DNA from: Mucilaginibacter pankratovii
GTDB lineage: Bacteria; Bacteroidota; Bacteroidia; Sphingobacteriales; Sphingobacteriaceae
Assembly: GCF_014773265.1 (NCBI RefSeq)
Contig: NZ_JACWMY010000010.1
Coordinates: 228,663-292,662, forward strand
DNA length: 64,000 nt
Direction: 5' to 3'
Part shown: piece after piece, positions 58,734 to 64,000 of the stretch
Layout: every line of letters starts with the position of its first letter
Position numbering within the stretch: position 1 is the stretch's first letter
Notes under the pieces: model-generated
Database searches by the model: none
What the model saw: the letters and a program-made list of their open reading frames with translations, nothing else
What the model was told of the DNA's origin: nothing
Program-made: the position numbers and the translations under genes

Positions 58734-59216
58734 ATGGACAGCCCTAAAAAAGTAAAAATTACCGACCAGGCCGTGGGGCTTAAAAAAGCCGAGCACTATT
58801 GCGCCTACCAGGAGCGCTCGCAGCAGGAGGTGCGCGATAAACTGTACGAATGGGGCTTGTATACGGCTGCCATAGAAAACATTATCATCCAATTAATTGA
58901 GGGAAATTATTTAAACGAGGAGCGCTTTGCCAATGCTTATGTACGCGGCAAATTTAACCAGAAAAGCTGGGGCCGCATTAAGATAAAACAGGGGCTTAAA
59001 CAAAAAAATGTATCGCCGGTGCTGATAAAAAAGGCGCTGCAAACCATCGATCTTAGCGACTATATGGCCGCGCTAACCCGACTAATAGAGAAAAAAGCAA
59101 ACACCGTAACCGAAAAGAATACAGCTAAACGCAACTATAAACTGCAGCAGTACGCTTTAAGCCGCGGTTTTGAACCGGAGCTAAGCTCGGAGGTTTTGAA
59201 AAACAGCGAGTTATAA
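58734..59216 (+). CDS. recX: RecX family regulatory protein
   Basis: A 160-residue all-helical protein that should bind RecA filaments and limit their activity. It consists of repeated three-helix units: AEHYCAYQERSQQEVRDKLYEWG, IENIIIQLIEGNYLNEERFANAYVRGKF and LKQKNVSPVLIKKALQTID, typical of the RecX repeats. The ATG at 58734 is used; an in-frame TTG at 58725 is less likely. It is divergent from murF/alr with only 57 bases between them. Here recX is not linked to recA. Confidence 0.93.
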   Translation: MDSPKKVKITDQAVGLKKAEHYCAYQERSQQEVRDKLYEWGLYTAAIENIIIQLIEGNYLNEERFANAYVRGKFNQKSWGRIKIKQGLKQKNVSPVLIKKALQTIDLSDYMAALTRLIEKKANTVTEKNTAKRNYKLQQYALSRGFEPELSSEVLKNSEL

Positions 59217-59244
59217 AAAACTTAAAAAAAAGTTCATTTTTTCC

Positions 59245-59274
59245 TTGCAGAACCTTCAATTCTGTCTATATTTG
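59245..59274 (+). promoter_or_regulatory. Promoter of the tRNA cluster (TTG-N19-TATATTTG)
   Basis: TTG (59245-59247) is followed after exactly 19 bases by TATATTTG (59267-59274), a full match to the Bacteroidota consensus. The first tRNA begins 65 bases downstream. Confidence 0.85.
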
Positions 59275-59338
59275 CACTCCCGCAAACGAGATAGGCAAAG
59301 GGGTACACCGAAGCCAAAGTTTAAAAGGAAATACCAAT

Positions 59339-59411
<73 letters not shown>

Positions 59412-59412
59412 C

Positions 59413-59446
59413 AATCCCTTCCGTTAAAAAGAAGGGATTTATTTTT
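59413..59446 (+). terminator. Hairpin and T tract after the first tRNA-Gly
   Basis: AATCCCTTC and GAAGGGATT pair around CGTTAAAAA, followed by TATTTTTG. It could end transcription before the tRNA-Leu gene or act as a processing element. Confidence 0.7.
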
Positions 59447-59504
59447 GAAGGTTCTTACTAATATTTGTTGGTTTTATAACTAACTTAGATTCAGAAGATC
59501 ATTC

Positions 59505-59589
59505 GCTCAGATGGTGGAACTGGTAGACACGCAGGACTTAAAATCCTGTTCCCGTAAACGGAGTGCGGGTTCGATTCCCGCTCTGAGTA
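59505..59589 (+). tRNA. tRNA-Leu(TAA)
   Basis: An 85-base class II tRNA: acceptor GCTCAGA/TCTGAGT (G-T at the end), anticodon stem CAGGA/TCCTG with loop CTTAAAA (anticodon TAA), a long variable arm (TTCCCGTAAACGGAG), T arm GCGGG-TTCGATT-CCCGC and discriminator A. CCA is not encoded. Confidence 0.97.
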
Positions 59590-59590
59590 C

Positions 59591-59623
59591 AAAAAACCGA
59601 TGCATGCCCGTATCGGTTTTTTG
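59591..59623 (+). terminator. Hairpin and T tract after tRNA-Leu
   Basis: AAAAAACCGAT and ATCGGTTTTTT pair around GCATGCCCGT, right after the tRNA end. Confidence 0.8.
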
Positions 59624-59639
59624 ATTTATGAAGACCAAC

Positions 59640-59712
<73 letters not shown>

Positions 59713-59716
59713 CCAG

Positions 59717-59748
59717 ATGCCTTCCCGTTTCGGGGAGGCATTTTTTTT
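59717..59748 (+). terminator. Terminator after the second tRNA-Gly
   Basis: ATGCCTTCCC and GGGGAGGCAT pair around GTTTC, followed by eight T residues. Confidence 0.9.
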
Positions 59749-59814
59749 AGGCTGAAAGAATACTAAATGTTATTTCCTTAAGAATTGATAAATTGAACCC
59801 AAAATATCAAACGT

Positions 59815-60192
59815 TTGGAAGAGATTAAACAAGGAAAGAACTCCTTAATAACACTTTGCGCAATTGCGATAAGTTTGAGTGTTTTTATTGTAGTGGTGTA
59901 TAACTACAACATTGGCAACGATAGGCTGGTGCCACAGGTGTTCCGTTTGCTTTTTAGTGCCTGCCTTATGGTATTCACTATCGAGAAAAGCAGGGTGGCT
60001 AAGTGGATATTGCTTTTTACATTCGTATATTCCTCTTTAGAGTTCATTAAAGATTTTCGAAAATATACGTTCGACCATTGGTTTTCATGGCTGTTATTTT
60101 TAATAGCGGTTTATAACGTGTTTTTTGTTGTATACCTGTTGTCTTCAAAAAAAATCAACCTTTATTTGAACGATAAGCATAACGCCCAATAA
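59815..60192 (+). CDS. Unknown membrane protein
   Basis: A 125-residue protein starting at a TTG (59815) with four probable membrane helices (SLITLCAIAISLSVFIVVVY, VFRLLFSACLMVFTI, VAKWILLFTFVYSSLEF, WFSWLLFLIAVYNVFFVVYLL) and a basic C-terminus. No upstream ATG is in frame near the start. I do not recognise it. It lies just after the tRNA cluster, a frequent site of integrated DNA, and before a cyclophilin gene. Confidence 0.65.
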   Translation: MEEIKQGKNSLITLCAIAISLSVFIVVVYNYNIGNDRLVPQVFRLLFSACLMVFTIEKSRVAKWILLFTFVYSSLEFIKDFRKYTFDHWFSWLLFLIAVYNVFFVVYLLSSKKINLYLNDKHNAQ

Positions 60193-60293
60193 TCCGTCAC
60201 TATATATTTTGCTTGCCTTGTACGCTACAAATCTTTCGTGTTTGGTTGCCTAAAAAATCATTATCTTCCGTGATATTTCCCCTCAACACCTGC

Positions 60294-60866
60294 ATGAAAA
60301 AAGTTCTCGCCTTCTGTTTCCTTATGGCAGTAGTTTCAGTAACCTTTGCCCAATCCCCCATTCATTGTCTCATTAAAACTTCGCTGGGCGATATCGCCAT
60401 CGAGCTTTACGCCGATAAGGCACCCGTAACGGTAGCCAATTTTATGCGCTATGCCGACAAGAACGCCTATCAGGGCAGCAGCTTCTTCAGGGTATGTACG
60501 CCGGCTAACGAAGCCGGACGGAAAGTAAAAATACAAGTAATACAGGGCGGTAACGTTCCCGACAGCATGATGCTGGACAGTATAAAAATAGAAACCACTA
60601 AGCAAACGGGTCTGCTTCACAAAAACGGCATGCTTTCTATGGCTCGCAGCGGCCCAAATTCTGCCACAAGCGAATTTTTTATCTGTATTGGCAACCAGCC
60701 GGCTTTAGATTACGGCGGCGCCCGCAATCCCGATGGGCAAGGCTTCGCGGCTTTTGGCAGGGTGACCCGGGGCATGGACGTGGTGAAAAAGATCCAGGCA
60801 CAAAAAGACACGGGGCAGTATTTGCTGAAGCCGGTGAAGATCTACCGTATAAAAAGATTTGAGTAA
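60294..60866 (+). CDS. Periplasmic peptidyl-prolyl cis-trans isomerase, cyclophilin type
   Basis: A 190-residue exported PPIase: signal MKKVLAFCFLMAVVSVTFAQ (ATG at 60294) followed by the cyclophilin barrel. Motifs: KTSLGDIAIELYADKAPVTV, YQGSSFFRV, VIQGGNV, GMLSMARSGPNSATSEFFI, and FAAFGRVTRGMDVVKKIQ. The active-site Arg of RVFRVI-type cyclophilins appears as FFRV, and FFIC holds the substrate Phe. An insert around DSMMLDSIKIETTKQTG is longer than in E. coli PpiA. It is expected to fold periplasmic proteins. Confidence 0.95.
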   Translation: MKKVLAFCFLMAVVSVTFAQSPIHCLIKTSLGDIAIELYADKAPVTVANFMRYADKNAYQGSSFFRVCTPANEAGRKVKIQVIQGGNVPDSMMLDSIKIETTKQTGLLHKNGMLSMARSGPNSATSEFFICIGNQPALDYGGARNPDGQGFAAFGRVTRGMDVVKKIQAQKDTGQYLLKPVKIYRIKRFE

Positions 60867-60883
60867 CACTGCAGAGTTAAAAA

Positions 60884-61282
60884 ATGAATAACCAGGAACC
60901 TGAATTGAGATTTGCCACCAGAGCGGCAACACAATCGATAATCGATAAGTTTAAGTGGCCTTTCGAAGAAGGAATGCAGGATTGGCCACTGGAAGTTTCG
61001 GACGAAATAGATTTGGCCTTTTGCATTCAGGAGTACCCCAAGTTAGTTGATGAGGACGAAAAATTTCTATTAATGCACGGCATGCTTTTCGCTTTAGACG
61101 AAACACAAGGCGAGCCTTTTGCGCAATGCAGCTATCAAATTTCTGAATTTTTAAAAGCAGATTTTGATATTCACAAGTATACAATATATTACTGGGCGTG
61201 TTTTAAAGATAATATAGCAGACGGATTTGCGATTTCCCCAATGGCACGAAACGTTTGGGAAATTCAATATAAAAAGCGCTGA
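60884..61282 (+). CDS. Unknown acidic protein, possible orphan immunity-type gene
   Basis: A 132-residue soluble acidic protein without signal peptide, not recognised. It opens MNNQEPELRFATRAATQSII and has tryptophan and aromatic residues spread through the sequence (KWPFEEGMQDWPLEVSDEIDL, YTIYYWACF, NVWEIQYKKR). Size and composition resemble immunity proteins of secreted toxins, but no toxin gene is near. It ends directly before a truncated membrane-protein pseudogene, so it may be recently acquired. Confidence 0.6.
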   Translation: MNNQEPELRFATRAATQSIIDKFKWPFEEGMQDWPLEVSDEIDLAFCIQEYPKLVDEDEKFLLMHGMLFALDETQGEPFAQCSYQISEFLKADFDIHKYTIYYWACFKDNIADGFAISPMARNVWEIQYKKR

Positions 61283-61284
61283 CT

Positions 61285-61706
61285 GTACCTATTCAGATTA
61301 TCCCCCCCAGCGAGTTCTTACTCATATTTAACGCCCTGTTGGTAGGCGCAATGGCGCTTATCTTCTTTTCTGTTGCCGAAACATCAAAAATCAAAGTAAG
61401 CAGCTTCCAACATGGGTGTTATTTATTTTATCGGTTGTTAACATAATTATTAATGGTGTTGCACTCTCTGCCATTTTGTTAAGAATAACCGAAGGGGGCT
61501 TCACGCCAAACAGGGCTGCGGTACTGGGCGGAAACATCCTGTTCTTAATAAACCTTCTATTGGTTACCGCGCAGCTCTATAAAGTAGTTTCAAAAAAAGG
61601 CGAGGTATCGGGCGTAGGTAAGGTTATAGCCGCCTACCTGTCTGTTTATTTTATTTGGGCAATTATTGTGACCTTTATATTCCCGCTGATATTTGGGTTT
61701 AAGTAA
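61285..61706 (+). pseudogene. 5'-truncated, frameshifted membrane protein
   Basis: From about 61285 one frame reads PIQIIPPSEFLLIFNALLVGAMALIFFSV-like membrane protein (the helix FNALLVGAMALIFFSVAE is clear) to SSFQH at 61411, and the next frame continues from 61416 (GTG) as VLFILSVVNIIINGVAL, TPNRAAVLGGNILFLINLLL and ends in VTFIFPLIFGFK. One lost base near 61412-61415 (CATGGGTG for CATTGGGTG) would join them. No start codon precedes the first part, so it looks like the C-terminal 130-140 residues of a larger membrane protein. Alternatively the GTG could start a real 96-residue protein. Confidence 0.6.
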
Positions 61707-61777
61707 CAAGCGGTTAGGTTCTTCTTTTTTAATAAACTTTACCGCTATATTGCATCAACCAATTACCTGATGCTTTT

Positions 61778-63121
61778 ATGAAAAGAAAAACCTTTATCCA
61801 ATTGGGTACCACCATGGCAGCAACTTCCGTACTTTCACCTTTAACTTCCTGGGGGCAGGGCCCCGGCTTGCATAACTGGGCCGGGAATGTTACTTACAGC
61901 ACAGGTAATGTGCAATATCCAAAATCGGTAGCCGAAGTACAGGCGATCGTGAAAAAGCATCCCAAGCTAAAAACCCTGGGGACCCGACACTGCTTTAACA
62001 CCATTGCTGATAGTAAGGACGACCTCCTCTCTACCCGCGACCTAAATAAAGTAGTGTCTATCGACCAAAAAGCTAAGACAGTAACTGTTGAGGCGGGCAT
62101 CAAATATGGTGAACTTGCCCCCTACCTGCACCAGCAGGGATTTGCGCTGCATAACCTTGCTTCGTTGCCGCATATTTCGGTTGGTGGATCCATCACTACC
62201 GCTACACATGGCTCGGGTGTTAAAAATGGCAACCTGGCCAGTTCGGTAAGCGGGCTGGAGGTGGTAATTGCGGATGGTTCGGTGGTGCACTTTTCAAAAC
62301 ACACCAATCAGGAACAGCTTAATTCGGTAGTGGTTGGGCTCGGCGCTATAGGTGTTATTACCAAGGTTACGCTGGATATAGTCCCCACCTTTATGGTGCG
62401 CCAACGCGTGTTTACAAACATGCCCCTCGCACAGGTAAAGCACAACTTTGAGAAAATTGTATCGGCCGGTTACAGCGTGAGTTTATTTACCGATTGGCAG
62501 AACGATATAGTAAGCGAGGTTTGGATAAAAAGCCGCATGGATGAAAAAGACCATACCGAAGCTGAGTTTTACGGTGCCAAAGCAGCTACTAAAAACCGGC
62601 ACCCCGTAATTGCACAATCGGCAGAAAAGTGTACCGACCAGATGGGCGTGCCGGGCGTTTGGTACGAGCGACTGCCGCATTTTAAAATGGGCTTTACGCC
62701 CAGTACCGGCAAAGAATTGCAATCAGAGTATTTTATCCCCTTTAAGCATGCTGTTGAGGCCATTACAGCAATTGCACGATTAGGAAAACAGATAGGTCCG
62801 CATTTGTTTATTACCGAGATCCGCACCATAGCAGCCGACAATTTATGGATGAGCCCTTGCCATAACCAAACATCCATAACTATACACTTTACCTGGAAAC
62901 CCGAAACGGAAGCCGTACTAAAGCTATTGCCCATCATCGAAAGAGAGTTGGCACCTTACAATGCGAGGCCACATTGGGGCAAAATATTTACCATAGCGCC
63001 AAACTTCCTTGCTTCGCGATACGAAAAGTTATCAGAGTTTAAAAAGACGGTAGCGCTATACGATCCGAAAGGCAAGTTCAGAAACGCATTCCTCAACAAA
63101 AATATTTACGGAATAATATAA
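61778..63121 (+). CDS. Alditol/xylitol oxidase-like FAD-dependent oxidase
   Basis: A 447-residue flavoenzyme of the vanillyl-alcohol/alditol oxidase (AldO) fold. The N-terminus MKRKTFIQLGTTMAATSVL resembles an export signal. The FAD domain shows WAGNVTYSTGNVQYPKS, TLGTRHCFNTIADS (the His is the expected site of covalent FAD linkage), IDQKAKTVTVEAGIKYGEL and SVGGSITTATHGSG. The C-terminal cap has the ALO-type pattern with HWGKIFTIAPNFLASRYEKL. AldO enzymes oxidise sugar alcohols to aldoses with oxygen. If exported, it would act in the periplasm on polyols. It is a single gene with a hairpin at 63123. Confidence 0.93.
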   Translation: MKRKTFIQLGTTMAATSVLSPLTSWGQGPGLHNWAGNVTYSTGNVQYPKSVAEVQAIVKKHPKLKTLGTRHCFNTIADSKDDLLSTRDLNKVVSIDQKAKTVTVEAGIKYGELAPYLHQQGFALHNLASLPHISVGGSITTATHGSGVKNGNLASSVSGLEVVIADGSVVHFSKHTNQEQLNSVVVGLGAIGVITKVTLDIVPTFMVRQRVFTNMPLAQVKHNFEKIVSAGYSVSLFTDWQNDIVSEVWIKSRMDEKDHTEAEFYGAKAATKNRHPVIAQSAEKCTDQMGVPGVWYERLPHFKMGFTPSTGKELQSEYFIPFKHAVEAITAIARLGKQIGPHLFITEIRTIAADNLWMSPCHNQTSITIHFTWKPETEAVLKLLPIIERELAPYNARPHWGKIFTIAPNFLASRYEKLSEFKKTVALYDPKGKFRNAFLNKNIYGII

Positions 63122-63122
63122 T

Positions 63123-63156
63123 AACAAGGCCCGTGTGTTATCACAGGCCTTGTTAT
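63123..63156 (+). terminator. Bidirectional hairpin between two convergent genes
   Basis: AACAAGGCC and GGCCTTGTT pair around CGTGTGTTATCACA, with short AT-rich flanks. It lies between the oxidase gene and the small convergent gene. Confidence 0.75.
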
Positions 63157-63393
63157 TTAAAACGCTATAGTGCGCCGGTAAATGATCTTATCAATAGTAC
63201 TGCCGATAGCGGTTAATAGGTGCGCCTCCAAAAAGTCTTCATTACGTTGCATCCACTCGCTCCCTACTTTGTACAGCATGGCTACTTTTCCGTCTTTAAA
63301 TTTCACGTTCCATACATGCCACGATTTAAAATATGCGCTGGTTATCTCTACTAAATGTGCCTTCCCGTCTGCCAGTTTAATTTTGTAATCCAT
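63157..63393 (-). CDS. Unknown small protein
   Basis: A 78-residue soluble protein, MDYKIKLADGKAHLVEITSAYFKSWHVWNV-like with a probable beta-sheet (the strands MDYKIKLADGKAHLVEI, HVWNVKFKDGKVAMLYKV) and a C-terminal helix (DFLEAHLLTAIGSTIDKII). I do not recognise the family. A -33/-7 pair is not visible upstream. The gene is convergent with the alditol-oxidase gene. Confidence 0.65.
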   Translation of the reverse strand: MDYKIKLADGKAHLVEITSAYFKSWHVWNVKFKDGKVAMLYKVGSEWMQRNEDFLEAHLLTAIGSTIDKIIYRRTIAF

Positions 63394-63600
63394 AGTGATG
63401 TTGCGTTAAAGTTAATGTATTCCAGAATGCTATAAATACGCTGAATAAGCCGCGTTATTGTGTTTTTACAAAGTAAAATTAAAATGCTTCTTCTAATCAG
63501 ATCGCTATCAGCAATTTCGTTAATAAAAAAGGAAAAAAATTACCAACTGATATAATCTGCTTGTTTTAACAAATAAATAATACGGGTATACTTATCGAAA

Positions 63601-63864
63601 TGCACTTTAAACCGGGCCGTTAAACGCCATAAAAACACCGTCCTTATCTCCGTGGCCGATAACGGCATAGGCATCCCCGATAAAGATAAGGATAGTGTTT
63701 TTGATATGTTTACCTCCGCCAAAAAAACCGGCACCCAGGGCGAGCAGCCCTTTGGCCTGGGCTTATCTATCTCCAAAAAAATAATTGAGGCGCACGGCTG
63801 TAGCATTTGGTTTGACAGTGCGCCCGACCAAGGCACGGTGTTTTATGTGGAGTTGCCGGTGTAA
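63601..63864 (+). pseudogene. Histidine kinase C-terminal fragment (ATPase domain)
   Basis: The open frame reads a KRHKNTVLISVADNGIGIP stretch, then DMFTSAKKTGTQGEQPFGLGLSISKKIIEAHG and ends GTVFYVELPV. These are the G1 (DNGIGIP), F and G2 (GLGLS) boxes of a histidine-kinase ATPase domain. The N-box, dimerisation and sensor parts are missing, and the upstream DNA is AT-rich without kinase sequence. It is the last third of a kinase ATPase domain, probably a relic left near a mobile element. An in-frame GTG at 63652 could start a 70-residue protein, but a function is unlikely. Confidence 0.75.
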
Positions 63865-63928
63865 CCAAACAAAAAAACACCATGTCATTGCTGTAAGGGT
63901 TTAGTAATTCGATGACAGATTAGCGGTT

Positions 63929-64000
63929 TTAATTTTTGTTGTTTAGGGTGCACATTTCAATAGGTTTTTTACCATTAATACCTTGATGAGGCCTTTCCCA
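63929..64000 (-). mobile_element. C-terminal tail of an IS transposase (continues beyond window)
   Basis: On the minus strand the frame from the window edge reads WERPHQGINGKKPIEMCTLNNKN and a stop. RPHQGxxxKxPxE is the usual end of DDE integrase-type transposases of the IS3/IS481 group. Only 23 codons are inside the window. The end of the element should lie between about 63880 and 63928, but I cannot place its inverted repeat with certainty. Confidence 0.75.

Overview
The window looks like a chromosomal segment of a member of the Bacteroidota, most likely Sphingobacteriaceae (Mucilaginibacter or Pedobacter-like). The signs are the short 286-residue primary sigma factor, the MurF-alanine racemase fusion, promoters of the TTTG-N19-TAnnTTTG/A type without Shine-Dalgarno leaders, SSC-KK lipoprotein signals, DUF4251 and DUF502 genes, MacB/FtsX-like permeases starting with a KNKGFTAINIAGLAVGMA-type helix, glycan-degrading GH43, GH63 and GH130 enzymes, and many intergenic palindromic repeats. 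The genus is inferred, not proven.

Layout. 1-7.1 kb: an efflux-type ABC permease (cut by the window edge), its ATPase and a periplasmic adaptor, divergent from an NtrC-type regulator and its histidine kinase. 7.2-11.5 kb: FMN reductase, HtpG, a DUF4251 protein and small unknowns. 11.6-15.2 kb: secreted sugar isomerase-like protein, GH43 and a lipoprotein. 15.2-21.2 kb: an AT-rich orphan gene inserted beside a decayed copy of the 3' end of a GH63 gene, then an apparent operon RidA, DSD1-type D-amino-acid lyase, M19 dipeptidase and GH63. 21.3-26.8 kb: a leftward cluster of two outer-membrane barrels, a duplicated DoxX-like membrane protein, a vanadium-haloperoxidase/PAP2-like lipoprotein and a small membrane-anchored protein, headed by a good promoter. 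27-32.4 kb: GH130, a methyltransferase, then a GT87-GT2-deacetylase operon. 32.7-41.3 kb: a papain-like protein without signal peptide, MBL hydrolase, RpoD, a small membrane protein/ABC ATPase pair, PhzF and SMC. 41.3-52 kb: S41 protease, LolD with an unknown protein and a HAD protein lacking key acids, SucC, YceI, YciO/Sua5-like, a lone TrpA and a sodium symporter. 52-59 kb: LOG-family protein, tandem MFS exporters, DUF502, MurF-Alr and RecX. 59.2-59.8 kb: Gly-Leu-Gly tRNA genes. 60-64 kb: cyclophilin, alditol-oxidase-like protein, gene fragments and a transposase tail.

Two themes go beyond routine annotation. First, the intergenic DNA carries at least eight families of composite palindromes (small hairpins nested inside longer inverted repeats). 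Second, there are at least four gene fossils: a duplicated GH63 3' end, an outer-membrane protein reduced to signal peptide plus last strand, a membrane protein without its 5' part and with a frameshift, and the last part of a histidine kinase next to a transposase tail. Three of the four have lost their 5' part, and two lie directly beside small acidic orphan genes. No CRISPR array, prophage or complete insertion sequence was seen. The most unusual multi-gene candidate is the haloperoxidase/DoxX/barrel cluster.
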